This document shows positions 41,228 through 50,759 of a stretch of 59,009 bases of DNA, in pieces. A program made the translations under genes and the position numbers. The notes below the pieces were generated by a model. The model did no database searches, had not been told where the DNA came from, and saw nothing but the letters and a program-made list of their open reading frames with translations. Every line of letters begins with the position of its first letter. Within the stretch, counting starts at the first letter, position 1. The stretch comes from JAEYKI01 sp036679405. GTDB taxonomy: Bacteria > Bacillota > Clostridia > Christensenellales > Christensenellaceae. The stretch lies in assembly GCA_036679405.1 (NCBI GenBank), contig JAVBVZ010000046.1, positions 1 to 59,009 of the forward strand, in the 5' to 3' direction.

Positions 41228-41725
41228 CTATTCAAATTTAGCCAGAATGCTCTGCAGCTTATTGGGGTTCACGCTTTTAAAAACTTCCCCGTCTATCAGC
41301 ATAGCCGGCGCAAGACCGCAGGCACCGATGCAACGCATCACGTTCATAGAAAAGCGTCTGTCCTGCGTTGTCTCTCCAACTTCTATCTCCAGCAGTTCTT
41401 TAATCTTCTCCAGAACTTTTTTTCCGCCCCGTACGTAGCATGCCGTGCCCAAACATACGGAAATTGTGTGCCTGCCTTTCGGTTGGGTTGAAAAGAACGA
41501 ATAAAAAGAAACAACTCCACTTATTTTCGATAAATGAAGTTCCATCCTGTCCGCAATATACCGCTGGACTTCTATGGGCAGATACCCAAATATTGCCTGT
41601 GCCATATGCAGTATCTGTATTAAGTTCGTCTCCCTTGCCTCATATTCTTCAATAACCGATCCCAAAAGTTCATACTTCTGCTTTTCTGTCATTTCTTCGC
41701 AATGACAGACCTGATGCTCCTCCAA
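41228..41725 (-). CDS. hydC: HydC: NuoE-like [2Fe-2S] subunit
   Basis: A thioredoxin-like [2Fe-2S] protein of 165 residues, homologous to NuoE/HndA. YLPIEVQRYIADRM and SGVVSFYSFF mark the N-terminal helical part; ligand cysteines sit in VCLGTACYVRGG and MRCIGACGLAPAM. It passes electrons between HydB and HydA. First gene of the operon. Start TTG at 41725 with AGGAGG nine bases upstream. The N-terminus carries an extra CHCEE segment of unknown use. Confidence 0.92.
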   Translation of the reverse strand: MEEHQVCHCEEMTEKQKYELLGSVIEEYEARETNLIQILHMAQAIFGYLPIEVQRYIADRMELHLSKISGVVSFYSFFSTQPKGRHTISVCLGTACYVRGGKKVLEKIKELLEIEVGETTQDRRFSMNVMRCIGACGLAPAMLIDGEVFKSVNPNKLQSILAKFE

Positions 41726-41899
41726 AAAAAGACACCTCCTAATAATTTATGCGCGCTATAAACGCCAAATCAAAAATTATGTTAAATTTTTATCAATCTA
41801 TTACATTTGACCAAATTTTATTGAACTAATCAAATTACCGGTCAACTTTGTTACTTTTTTATCAATGTACCGCAACTTGTAAGCGGCATTACACCGCTA

Positions 41900-41917
41900 T
41901 TGTTAAAATCTTCACAA
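41900..41917. promoter_or_regulatory. Rex-type operator upstream of hydCBA
   Basis: TTGTTAAAATCTTCACAA fits the Rex pattern TTGTnAANNNNTTnACAA, with one asymmetric pair. It begins five bases downstream of the -10 box, over the transcription start, where a bound repressor would block initiation. Rex releases DNA when NADH/NAD+ rises, suiting a gene set that disposes of reducing power as H2. Confidence 0.75.
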
Positions 41918-41921
41918 TTGG

Positions 41922-41950
41922 ATTATATAACATTGTCCGTATTTTGTCAA
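41922..41950 (-). promoter_or_regulatory. Consensus sigma-A promoter of hydCBA
   Basis: On the minus strand TTGACA (41950-41945), 17-bp spacer, TATAAT (41927-41922): both boxes perfect. The leader to hydC is about 190 nt with no obvious terminator. ATGTTAAATTTT occurs twice around it (41779-41790 and 41960-41971), perhaps further regulator sites. Confidence 0.85.
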
Positions 41951-41984
41951 ATTAAAATCATGTTAAATTTTAAAATGAATTCGT

Positions 41985-43433
41985 TTATTTTGCGATAAGC
42001 TGCCCGTATAGGCGAAGATACTCCTTGGCGGAGCGTGTAAATGAATTATCTTGCAACATGGCATTTTTGACCAGTTGTTTCTTTGCTTTCACTTGGCGCA
42101 AAACGCCAAATGCCATTTTTATAACCGCCAGCATTTCTCCCGCGTTATATCCCGCAAAAGAAAAGCCGCTGCCTTCCCCCGTATATTTGTTATACGGAAA
42201 AACGGTATCTTTAAGGCCTCCGGTCTCGCGTACAATGGGCAATGTGCCGTACCGCTGCGCAATCATCTGTGAAATTCCGCACGGTTCGAACAATGAGGGC
42301 ATCAGAAACAGATCGCATCCTGCATATATTCTATGCGCAAGGCTGTTCTTATAGCCAATATACACTCCGGCACGGCCGGGGAAACGCCCGGCAATGTAAT
42401 TAAAATAGGATTCATATTCAGCATCGCCGTTTCCCAGGATAACAAATCCCAAATTTTCTTCCAGCAAAAGAGATTTCAGGACGTTTCGCACAAGATCCAG
42501 TCCTTTTTGCTCTGTCATACGGGTCACCATCCCAATAACAGGCGTTCCCCTTGGCAAATCAAGGGCAAACTCACTTTTTAGCGCCCGCTTGCACACAGCT
42601 TTTCCCGTAAGGTCTTCCTCGGAATAATTCTTCTCAATCATCCGGTCTGTGCGCGGATCGTACTCCGCAATGTCGATTCCGTTAACGATCCCAATAAAAT
42701 TTTCTCCGCGCGCACGCAAAATGCCGTCCATTCCACGCCCGTACGGGTTTTCTCTTATCTCACGGGCATAATTCGGGCTTACCGTCGTCACTTTGTCGGC
42801 AAACACGATCCCGGCTTTCATGAAATTGGCGGCCCCATACGCTTCCATATACTCCGGCGCCAAAAAGCGGTCTTCCACTCCTAAAAAATGCCTGGCAAAC
42901 CCAAAAGAAAAAGCCCCCTGGTATTGCAGGTTATGGATGGTAAAAACCGTCTTCAGCTTTCCCTGCGGCCGGTGCGCGTACTGTGTTTTGAGCATCATTG
43001 GAATTGTCGCCGTGTGCCAGTCATTTACGTGCAGGACATCCGGTTCAAAGTCAATGTACGGAAGCGCTTCTAAAACCGCACGGGAAAAAAAAGCATACTG
43101 TTCTCCTTCAGCCTCTCCGCCTTTATAGATGGCATTGTAAAAATAATATTCGTTATCAATAAAATAATAGGTTACGCCGTCCATTTCCATGGTTTCAACG
43201 CCTACATACTGGCTTCGCCATCCAAAGGTGATATAAAAGCTTGCAATATACCTTAGCCTGCCCGCGTATTCATGCTTAATGATGCCATGCTTGGGCATAA
43301 TAACCCGCGCATCCACGCCAACCTTTTTCAATTCGCCGGGCAGCGTCCCTATGACATCTGCCAGGCCGCCGGTCTTGGCAAAAGGAACGGCCTCCGCGCC
43401 GGCAATCAGCACTCTCAATCCATTGCCGCTCAT
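41985..43433 (-). CDS. glgA: Glycogen synthase GlgA
   Basis: Transfers glucose from ADP-glucose to the glucan chain (GT5). The N-terminus has AEAVPFAKTGGLADVIGTLP with the ADP-binding KTGGL; HVNDWHTATIPMMLK, KTVFTIHNLQYQG and the C-terminal GTPVIGMVTRMTEQKGLDLV, then PSLFEPCGISQMIAQRYGTL with the catalytic glutamate, complete the family pattern. 482 residues. Last gene of pgi-glgBCDA; starts two bases after the glgD stop. No clear terminator before the hyd promoter 35 bp further on. Confidence 0.96.
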   Translation of the reverse strand: MSGNGLRVLIAGAEAVPFAKTGGLADVIGTLPGELKKVGVDARVIMPKHGIIKHEYAGRLRYIASFYITFGWRSQYVGVETMEMDGVTYYFIDNEYYFYNAIYKGGEAEGEQYAFFSRAVLEALPYIDFEPDVLHVNDWHTATIPMMLKTQYAHRPQGKLKTVFTIHNLQYQGAFSFGFARHFLGVEDRFLAPEYMEAYGAANFMKAGIVFADKVTTVSPNYAREIRENPYGRGMDGILRARGENFIGIVNGIDIAEYDPRTDRMIEKNYSEEDLTGKAVCKRALKSEFALDLPRGTPVIGMVTRMTEQKGLDLVRNVLKSLLLEENLGFVILGNGDAEYESYFNYIAGRFPGRAGVYIGYKNSLAHRIYAGCDLFLMPSLFEPCGISQMIAQRYGTLPIVRETGGLKDTVFPYNKYTGEGSGFSFAGYNAGEMLAVIKMAFGVLRQVKAKKQLVKNAMLQDNSFTRSAKEYLRLYGQLIAK

Positions 43434-43435
43434 AC

Positions 43436-44563
43436 TTACAGAATCGCTCCTTTTCGAATGATTACCGGAAACTCAACATCGCCTATAAGCCTGCGTCCGG
43501 GCCGGATCTGCACCAGTTTATCAATAATAACATTCTCCAGTTCCACATCCTGTGATATTTCCGAATCCTGCATGATAATGCAGTTTTTAATCTTTGCGCC
43601 TTTTGCAATATATACGCTTCTGAATAAAACGGAATTTTCAACCGACCCTTCTATAATGCAACCGTTGGCCACCAGGCTGTTCTGTATTTTTGAATCATGC
43701 ATATATTTGGCGGGCGCTTCATCCTTGATCTTGGTATAAATATTATTTCCGCTGTAAAACAGATCTTTTTGAACTTCCGGGCGCAGCATATCCATATTCA
43801 GCTTATAATAAGATGCCACCGAATGCAGTCTTCCAACATAACCCGCATGCTTAAAGCCGTAGTAATTGAGCCGGCTTAAATTATTCATAAGAAGGTCGGT
43901 AATAAACAAATATTTTCCCCTGGATACGCAGTCTTCCACCAGGTATTCCAAAAGATCCTTCCGGATAATATAAATGTCCATGCCCACATTTTTCGAACTG
44001 GACATTTCGGAATTCAATTCCATGTCTGTGATCTTTCCGTTTTCATCCAGGTGCAGCCGGACATCTTTAAAACGTTCTCCTGCAAAGAACCGGTTGGGTT
44101 CCACACTGTACAGCAGGGTCACATCCGCATTGTTCTGCACATGGAAATCAAGCGCCTCGTCAAATACCATATTAAAAATCGTGTAACTGCCCGAAAGGAT
44201 ACAATATTTCTGGGTGCTTCTCCGTATATAGCTCATAACGCCCTTGATCGCATCCACCATTCCACGGTAACTTCCGTTATTATCACTTGTATAAAAGGGA
44301 GGCAGTATGAAAAGGCCGTCGTTTTTGCGGGAGAGATCCCATTCTTTGCCGGATCCAAGGTGGTCCATCATGGAATGGTAATTTTTCTGTGCAATCACCC
44401 CAACATTACGCACGCCTGAATTCACCATGCTGGAAAGTGTAAAATCGATTGCCCGGTACCGGCCTCCGATGGGCAGCGCCCCCACGCTGCGCGAATACAC
44501 CAGTTCGCGCAGATTAATATTCTGTTCTCCTGCATATATCAATCCAAATGCGTCTCTCGCCAT
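43436..44563 (-). CDS. glgD: GlgD, regulatory-type subunit of ADP-glucose pyrophosphorylase
   Basis: A GlgC paralogue of 375 residues. The nucleotidyltransferase start is degenerate: where GlgC has GGQGSRLG, this protein has IYAGEQNINLRELV, so it is unlikely to be catalytic alone. GGRYRAIDFTLSSMVNSGVRNVG and a C-terminal left-handed helix (IEGSVENSVLFRSVYIAKGA) are as in GlgD of Bacillota, which joins GlgC in a more active enzyme. ATG directly follows the glgC stop. Confidence 0.93.
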   Translation of the reverse strand: MARDAFGLIYAGEQNINLRELVYSRSVGALPIGGRYRAIDFTLSSMVNSGVRNVGVIAQKNYHSMMDHLGSGKEWDLSRKNDGLFILPPFYTSDNNGSYRGMVDAIKGVMSYIRRSTQKYCILSGSYTIFNMVFDEALDFHVQNNADVTLLYSVEPNRFFAGERFKDVRLHLDENGKITDMELNSEMSSSKNVGMDIYIIRKDLLEYLVEDCVSRGKYLFITDLLMNNLSRLNYYGFKHAGYVGRLHSVASYYKLNMDMLRPEVQKDLFYSGNNIYTKIKDEAPAKYMHDSKIQNSLVANGCIIEGSVENSVLFRSVYIAKGAKIKNCIIMQDSEISQDVELENVIIDKLVQIRPGRRLIGDVEFPVIIRKGAIL

Positions 44564-45769
44564 CTAATTCACCCCCCCGCAGGCCTGTGTAGAGGTTTTG
44601 TCTTTTGGACTTACCTTTTTCCCCGGCGGCAACACCGTGCCTTCCTTTACGGTAACAAAAGTCCCTACCACCGTGATATCCTCTTTGCCGCCAATAATGC
44701 AGTTTTTCTCGATCACCACTTCTTCATCCAGAATAGATTTAATGACCTTCGAGCGTTCCATGATCCGTGTTTCCTGCATCACAATACTGTCCCGTACGGT
44801 TGCGCCCTTCTCAACCACAACCCCCGGGAAAAGCACACTGTTTTCCACTTTTCCGTAAATATAACAACCTTCAGAAACAATGCTGTTTTTTACGCGGGCT
44901 CCTTTGGCTACAAAATGAGGCGGTTTATTTGGATTGCGAGAAAATATCCTCCAGCTCGTATCAAACAGATCCATAGCAGGATGGTCGCTTAAAAGTTCCA
45001 TGTTCGCTTCCCAAAGGCTTTCCACCGTTCCAACGTCCTTCCAGTAGCCCTGGAACGGAAAGGCAAAGAGGCGGTCTCCTTTTTCAATCATGTCCGGAAT
45101 AATATCGTGCCCGAAATCATCTGCGGATTTTTCCTGGTTTTCACAAATCAAATTTTTCTTAAGCTTCTCCCAGCTAAACAGGTATACCCCCATGGAAGCC
45201 AGATTCCCTTTCGGATTTTTGGGCTTTTCTTCAAAATCAATCACCCTGAGCGCTTCGTCGGTATGCATAATCCCGAATCGGCTCGCTTCCGAAATCGGCA
45301 CCTCGATTACCGCAATGGTCGCATCCGCCTCATTCTTTTCATGAAAATCAATCATTTCGTTGTAGTCCATTTTATAGATATGGTCTCCGGAAAGGACCAG
45401 CAGATATTCGGGCTGATAACGGTCGATAAAATAAATATTCTGGAATATGGCGTTTGCGGTACCGGAGTACCATTCACCACGTTCATATTTCATATAAGGA
45501 GGCAATACAAAAGCGCCGCCCGTATTGTTGTCAAGGTCCCAGGGGGATCCGGTTCCGATATACGCATTTAATTCCAGCGGTTCATATTGGGTCAGCACCC
45601 CCACCGTGTCCAACCCGGAATGTATACAGTTTGAAAGTGGAAAATCAATGATCTTGTATTTCCCGCCGTAAGGTACGCCCGGCTTGGCGCGGTATTTTGT
45701 CAACACTCCCAGCCTGCTGCCCTGCCCGCCGGCCAGTAACATCGCTACGCATTTTTTTCTGACAAACAT
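44564..45769 (-). CDS. glgC: Glucose-1-phosphate adenylyltransferase GlgC
   Basis: Makes ADP-glucose from ATP and glucose-1-phosphate, the committed step of glycogen synthesis. MLLAGGQGSRLGVLTKYRAK is the nucleotide loop; GGKYKIIDFPLSNCIHSGL, VLSGDHIYKMDYNEMIDFH and VIDFEEKPKNP follow. The C-terminal half is a left-handed beta-helix ending in a basic tail. 401 residues. ATG abuts the glgB stop, so translation is coupled. Confidence 0.96.
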   Translation of the reverse strand: MFVRKKCVAMLLAGGQGSRLGVLTKYRAKPGVPYGGKYKIIDFPLSNCIHSGLDTVGVLTQYEPLELNAYIGTGSPWDLDNNTGGAFVLPPYMKYERGEWYSGTANAIFQNIYFIDRYQPEYLLVLSGDHIYKMDYNEMIDFHEKNEADATIAVIEVPISEASRFGIMHTDEALRVIDFEEKPKNPKGNLASMGVYLFSWEKLKKNLICENQEKSADDFGHDIIPDMIEKGDRLFAFPFQGYWKDVGTVESLWEANMELLSDHPAMDLFDTSWRIFSRNPNKPPHFVAKGARVKNSIVSEGCYIYGKVENSVLFPGVVVEKGATVRDSIVMQETRIMERSKVIKSILDEEVVIEKNCIIGGKEDITVVGTFVTVKEGTVLPPGKKVSPKDKTSTQACGGVN

Positions 45770-47674
45770 TTAACTCTCCCCCTGTTTCTTTTCTGTAAAC
45801 TCATAATAAACTGCTGAAAGCGGCGGCAGAGTGAGCGCAGCCATATACGGCTTTCCGCAGAAATTGTTTTCAATGGTATTTGTTTCGGACACAGCGGCCA
45901 CTCCGCTGCCTCCAAACGCCTCATCATCGCTGTTTAAAATACAATTCAGCCTGCCGGGCGCGGGCATAGCCACCCCATAACCGGTCCGCGTCACCGGCGT
46001 AAAATTCACAACGCATACAAGGTTTGTTTTTTTCCGTCCGGCGGAATGACGCATAAACGCCACCACGCTGTTTTTGCTGTCATCCACGATCAGCCATTCA
46101 AACCCTTCCCATCCGTCGTCTATCTCATAAAGAGACGGATGGTTTTTATAAATATGATTCAGACGCGCCACAAACCGCTGCATGCCCGCATGTTTTTCAT
46201 ATTTAAGCAAAAACCAGTCCAGCTGTTTTTCATACGCCCATTCTATAAATTGCCCAAATTCGCTGCCCATAAACATCAACTTTTTTCCGGGGTGCGCAAA
46301 CATAAACCCAAAAAGAGTCCGAAGTGATGCAAACTTTTGCCAGTAATCTCCAAACATCTTGTCCAGCATGGATTTTTTTCCATGTACGACTTCATCATGA
46401 GAATAAGCAAGGATATAATTTTCAGAAAATGCATACAGCAGTGAAAAAGTGATCCGGTCGTGATGGTCCCGCCTAAATAAGGGATCTATGGACATATACT
46501 TGAGCGTATCGTGCATAAAACCCATATTCCATTTAAAAGTAAATCCAAGTCCGCCGTCGTAAGGCGGTTTGGTGATCGCGGGATATGCGGTAGATTCTTC
46601 CGCCACCATCATGCAGCCCGCGTAATTGGTCAAAACCACACTGTTGAGTTTTTTTAAAAACTCAACGGCGTCCAGGTCAATATTGCCTCCATAACGGTTG
46701 GGCAAAAAATCTCCGGGAGAGCGTGCGTAATCCAAATACAGCATGGAGGTTACCGCGTCCACTCTAAGCCCGTCCAAATGATAGGTGTCCATAAAGAAAA
46801 CGGCGCTGGATACAAGAAAACTGACTACCTCGGGCCGCTCATAATTAAAAACGACCGTCCCCCACTCCGGATGTTCCCCGCGCCTGGGATCCTCGTGTTC
46901 AAACAGGCAGGTGCCGTCAAAACGCCGGAGCCCGTGCTCGTCTTTCGGAAAATGGGCGCCCACCCAGTCCATAATAACGCCAATTCCGTTTTGGTGAAGC
47001 ACATCCACAAAATACATGAAATCCTGAGGGGTACCATACCGGGCGGTAACGGCAAAAAATCCGGTGATCTGATAGCCCCATGAACCGCCGAAGGGATGCT
47101 CCATCAGGGGCATGACTTCCACATGGGTATACTCCATCTCCCGGCAATAGGCTGCAAGTTCATGGGCAGTCTCCCTAAAACTCGCAAATTTATAGCCTTC
47201 TTTTTTTCTCCATGAACCGAGATGCATTTCATAAATGGAAACCGGCTTTTTCAGTATATTCTGCCGGGTACGGGCCGTCATATATTCGCCATCGTCCCAC
47301 TCATATCCCGAAAGCGACCATACTTTGGAAGCCGTCCCCGGCGCAACTTCTGCATGAAAAGCAAAAGGATCCGCTTTATATACGCTCTTGCCGTCCGCGC
47401 CGGTCACATAGTATTTGTAATTATCGCCATCTTTAAGTCCGGCCACATACGCGGTAAAAACACCGTTTTTCACGGGGCGCATCGGCGTCTTTGCCGTATC
47501 CCATCCGTTAAAATCGCCTGTCACGCTCACCGCCCGGGCATTTGGCGCCCAAACGGCGAAACGGTGCATGGAAAGCTCTTCTACGTAATGGCATCCGAAC
47601 AGCAGGTAGGCACGTTGCGCCTCTCCCGTGTTGAACAAATACAAATCGGTGTCCAAAATATCTTTGCCCATCAT
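45770..47674 (-). CDS. glgB: 1,4-alpha-glucan branching enzyme GlgB
   Basis: Introduces alpha-1,6 branches (GH13). An N-terminal CBM48 domain (FAVWAPNARAVSVTGDFNGW) is followed by the catalytic barrel with DGLRVDAVTSMLYLDY (nucleophile Asp), MMVAEESTAYP (acid/base Glu) and YSHDEVVHGKKSM (stabilising Asp). 634 residues, normal. ATG at 47674 (or 47671) has only a weak ribosome site; it follows pgi by 41 nt. Confidence 0.96.
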   Translation of the reverse strand: MMGKDILDTDLYLFNTGEAQRAYLLFGCHYVEELSMHRFAVWAPNARAVSVTGDFNGWDTAKTPMRPVKNGVFTAYVAGLKDGDNYKYYVTGADGKSVYKADPFAFHAEVAPGTASKVWSLSGYEWDDGEYMTARTRQNILKKPVSIYEMHLGSWRKKEGYKFASFRETAHELAAYCREMEYTHVEVMPLMEHPFGGSWGYQITGFFAVTARYGTPQDFMYFVDVLHQNGIGVIMDWVGAHFPKDEHGLRRFDGTCLFEHEDPRRGEHPEWGTVVFNYERPEVVSFLVSSAVFFMDTYHLDGLRVDAVTSMLYLDYARSPGDFLPNRYGGNIDLDAVEFLKKLNSVVLTNYAGCMMVAEESTAYPAITKPPYDGGLGFTFKWNMGFMHDTLKYMSIDPLFRRDHHDRITFSLLYAFSENYILAYSHDEVVHGKKSMLDKMFGDYWQKFASLRTLFGFMFAHPGKKLMFMGSEFGQFIEWAYEKQLDWFLLKYEKHAGMQRFVARLNHIYKNHPSLYEIDDGWEGFEWLIVDDSKNSVVAFMRHSAGRKKTNLVCVVNFTPVTRTGYGVAMPAPGRLNCILNSDDEAFGGSGVAAVSETNTIENNFCGKPYMAALTLPPLSAVYYEFTEKKQGES

Positions 47675-47715
47675 ATGCCAATCCCGGTTTCAAACCGATT
47701 CATTCACATTGGTTT

Positions 47716-49107
47716 TTATAGTACGGTCATGATGTATTTGCGCTCCTTTTCAGCGCCCGAGGCCAATTCCGACGCTTTACGCTCATATCCTTCACGGCCC
47801 ATCAAAGCAAAGGTGGCAATTTTGCCTTCCTCCACCCCGGGCTGGTCAAATGCATTGATCTCAAGAAGCTCGCCAATTGCAGCCGTAGCCATCTCCAAAA
47901 AGAAGAAAAGGGCGCCCACTTCAAACTCATTTTTCTTTTCAAGGGTGATGCGCATATTCAGTTTTCCCGCCTTGGTAACCGCATATTCGGTCGCCATCAT
48001 CTCGGAAGCGATCAGCTTGTTCACCGTCTGCCCCTCCAGATACTTTGCATCCAGCACGTCAATCGGCGGCGTGGGAATCCTAAGTTCGGTATTGAAAGCT
48101 TCAACATCGATAAAAGAGATGATCTTATCAAAAGGTCCTTCGGTATAAAGCTGAATTTGGGAATGCTGGTCTGTCACGCCCAACGCGCGTACAGGCGTCT
48201 GTCCCGCGTGTACCGTCCGTCCCGTCAGATCCTTTTCCTTTCCCAAAGATTCCGCCCAAAGCTGCGCATACCATTCCGCCATATTTAAAAGTCCGTCCGC
48301 ATACGGCATCATTACAGATATATTCACGCCTTTTTTCATTGCAATGTAATACAAAAGCGCATACATATATGCAGGATTTTCATATAAATCCTCCCGCACG
48401 CAGGCCTTATCCGCCGCAGCTGCGCCGGCCACCAGACTGGAAATATCAACATTCAGTACGGCTGCTGAAAGAAGCCCTACCGGGCACAGAACGGAAAAAC
48501 GACCGCCCACGCCTTCCGGCACCACAAATGTTTTAAATCCATACTGGTTGCATATTTTTTTCATGATCCCGGTTTCCTTATCGGTCGTGACCACAATATT
48601 CTCTTTGAAATTCTCTCCCAGCCTTTCTTTAAGCATGGAGAGAACAATCATAAACTGTGACATGGTTTCAACCGTATTGCCGGATTTGGTGATCACATGG
48701 AACGCGGTTTTACCCGCATCAATCACATCAAACAATCCGTTCAAACGGTCCGGGTCTACATTGTCTTCCACAAAAAAGCGAACGCCCCCTCTTTTTTCGC
48801 GGGAAAGCGCATTATAATGCGTGTGTTTAAGCGCAGAAAAAAGCGCCTTGGATCCAAGCGCCGATCCGCCGATCCCGAGCACCACAAAATTTTCAAAACG
48901 TTCGTTGATATTTTTTGCCGTATCCACAATGTCCCGGATTACCGCGTCCTGGTTGTAAGGGAGATTTCTCCAGGCCATCTCTCCTTTTTTGGCGCACATC
49001 CCGCTATGGACAGCGCTTATTTTTTTCGCCTCACGGTCCACTTCTTCCTGACTGATTCCGTGCGCGCCGATCGCCTGCGTCATCATGTTGTTAAAATTGA
49101 TTTTCAT
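47716..49107 (-). CDS. pgi: Glucose-6-phosphate isomerase
   Basis: Interconverts glucose-6-phosphate and fructose-6-phosphate. From ATG at 49107 it has 463 residues. VLGIGGSALGSKALFSAL, VITKSGNTVETMSQFMIVL, PEGVGGRFSVLCPVGLLSAA and NAFDQPGVEEGK are classic PGI signatures. AAGGGGA lies eight bases upstream; the frame opens 15 codons earlier without a good ribosome site. Heading the glycogen operon, it probably links gluconeogenic fructose-6-phosphate to glycogen storage. Confidence 0.96.
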   Translation of the reverse strand: MKINFNNMMTQAIGAHGISQEEVDREAKKISAVHSGMCAKKGEMAWRNLPYNQDAVIRDIVDTAKNINERFENFVVLGIGGSALGSKALFSALKHTHYNALSREKRGGVRFFVEDNVDPDRLNGLFDVIDAGKTAFHVITKSGNTVETMSQFMIVLSMLKERLGENFKENIVVTTDKETGIMKKICNQYGFKTFVVPEGVGGRFSVLCPVGLLSAAVLNVDISSLVAGAAAADKACVREDLYENPAYMYALLYYIAMKKGVNISVMMPYADGLLNMAEWYAQLWAESLGKEKDLTGRTVHAGQTPVRALGVTDQHSQIQLYTEGPFDKIISFIDVEAFNTELRIPTPPIDVLDAKYLEGQTVNKLIASEMMATEYAVTKAGKLNMRITLEKKNEFEVGALFFFLEMATAAIGELLEINAFDQPGVEEGKIATFALMGREGYERKASELASGAEKERKYIMTVL

Positions 49108-49188
49108 AGAATCTATCCCCTTCTTTTTGTAAATTTTCATTGCCGTTTCCACAGCATTATTTTCCTTTGTTATGGTCCCTATACAAAT

Positions 49189-49217
49189 AGTTTAGACTAA
49201 GCGGCGCAATATTGCAA
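49189..49217 (-). promoter_or_regulatory. Possible promoter of the pgi-glg operon
   Basis: On the minus strand TTGCAA (49217-49212), 17-bp spacer, TAAACT (49194-49189). The boxes are moderate, and the position 80 bp before pgi is suitable. Confidence 0.4.
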
Positions 49218-49240
49218 TAACATCCTTTTCGCTCAAATTA

Positions 49241-49270
49241 TTGCCAATCTATGCTCTTGTGTGATACTAT
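49241..49270 (+). promoter_or_regulatory. Promoter of the flippase-glycosyltransferase unit
   Basis: TTGCCA (49241-49246), 18-bp spacer, TACTAT (49265-49270). The start codon follows at 49327. Confidence 0.5.
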
Positions 49271-49326
49271 TACTGCGAATTGCATGAAAATTTTCGCAGA
49301 CCAATCCGGAAGGCAACGGTAACAGG

Positions 49327-50721
49327 ATGGATAAGAAACAAACCTTTTTCGGAAACGCTTTTTATTATACTTTGGGCGTCATACTGGCACAGGGCACCAC
49401 CTTTATTACAGTGACAATTCTGGGAAACCTGATGTCTCCTGCACAATACGCCCCGCTGGCCATCTATGGCATTTGGGCTTCCATATTCGGCACGGTCGCG
49501 GGCGTGCAGGCTCACGGCTCGCTCAACAATGCCAAGCTGGATTACGGTCCGAAAAACTTAAACGCGTACGCCTCTTCTACCTACGGCATGGGACTGGTTA
49601 CTTTAGGCATCCTGCTGGGAATCGTACTTTTATTCCAAAGCTTTTTTACAGCTTTCACCCAGTTCTCGCTCACCGTTGTCCTGTTTGCCGTTCTGCAGGG
49701 TTTCTTTTCCTTCACTATTCAGCATCTTGCGAACAAATACCGGGTCTTGAACCGTCCCAAGCCCTTCGTGTTCTGGACGGCCTCGGTTGCGATAGCGCGT
49801 CTTGCCATTTCCATCCCCTTGGTCATACAGATCACCGGCAACAAATATTTGGGCGATGTCTATGGCTCTTTCATCGCTTACGCCGTGATCGGCACGGCGG
49901 CTGCAGTCGTGATCTTCTCCAGGGGAAAAACTTTTTTCCACGCCGGATGGTGGAAATACTGCATCGCCATTTCACTGCCCTTCGTATTCAGCGGTCTTGC
50001 AAACCTCATACTGGGCCAGTCCGACCGTCTAATGCTCCAAGCGCTCAGCACGCCTACCCAAACCGGCGTCTACTCCTACGTATACAACTTCGGCATGGTC
50101 TCCATGGGCGTATGGACGGCTTTTAATTATGCCTGGTCCGTTTGGTATTTTGACAAAACGCACGCAGGAGAAAAAGAACAAATCGTTCACCTGTATAAAC
50201 GTTACGGTCTTTTTGTGACCTTTTTATCCGTGGCGTTCGTCCTGGTTTCACCGGATATTGTGCGCATACTGGCCAGGCCCGATTACCAAAGCGGTGTCTA
50301 TATGATCCCGCTGATTGCCGCGGGATGTTTCTTCTTTTTTCTGTACACTTTTCCGGTTGCGTATGAATCTTATAAACAGAAGACGGTGTTTATTGCAATC
50401 GGGACGGTCTCGGCGGCGGCGCTCAATATCGGCCTCAATTTTTATTTTGTGCCCAAATGGGGTGGAATGGGCGCGGCTTTTACTACCCTTATTTCCTATG
50501 TTATGCTGTTCGTTTTCCACTATGCAATTGCAAAATACGTACTCAAAGGATTCGAACTATCCTTTATTCATTTGCTTGTCCCGGCACTTATCATTGCGGC
50601 CTCATTGGCCGGGACCTACCTGTTTATAGATGTTTGGCCGGTACGCTGGATAGCGGGCGTCGCCATGCTTGCTTTTTCCTTTAAAATATATAAGCAAAGC
50701 CGGCATATTATGATGGAATAA
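49327..50721 (+). CDS. Polysaccharide flippase (Wzx/MOP type)
   Basis: A 464-residue membrane protein with 12-14 hydrophobic segments. The start FFGNAFYYTLGVILAQGTTF, the interior RPKPFVFWTASVAIARLAIS and the loop GQSDRLMLQALSTPTQTGVY are typical of Wzx-like MOP exporters that move lipid-linked glycan units across the membrane. The C-terminal segments resemble MATE-type helices. ATG at 49327 has only a poor ribosome site. The next gene, a GT2 transferase, follows by 38 nt. The cargo is probably the pseudaminic-acid-containing glycan made by this locus. Confidence 0.85.
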   Translation: MDKKQTFFGNAFYYTLGVILAQGTTFITVTILGNLMSPAQYAPLAIYGIWASIFGTVAGVQAHGSLNNAKLDYGPKNLNAYASSTYGMGLVTLGILLGIVLLFQSFFTAFTQFSLTVVLFAVLQGFFSFTIQHLANKYRVLNRPKPFVFWTASVAIARLAISIPLVIQITGNKYLGDVYGSFIAYAVIGTAAAVVIFSRGKTFFHAGWWKYCIAISLPFVFSGLANLILGQSDRLMLQALSTPTQTGVYSYVYNFGMVSMGVWTAFNYAWSVWYFDKTHAGEKEQIVHLYKRYGLFVTFLSVAFVLVSPDIVRILARPDYQSGVYMIPLIAAGCFFFFLYTFPVAYESYKQKTVFIAIGTVSAAALNIGLNFYFVPKWGGMGAAFTTLISYVMLFVFHYAIAKYVLKGFELSFIHLLVPALIIAASLAGTYLFIDVWPVRWIAGVAMLAFSFKIYKQSRHIMME

Positions 50722-50759
50722 TCTTCTCCGCCTACGGGCCGGACCACGAGGAAAATAGC

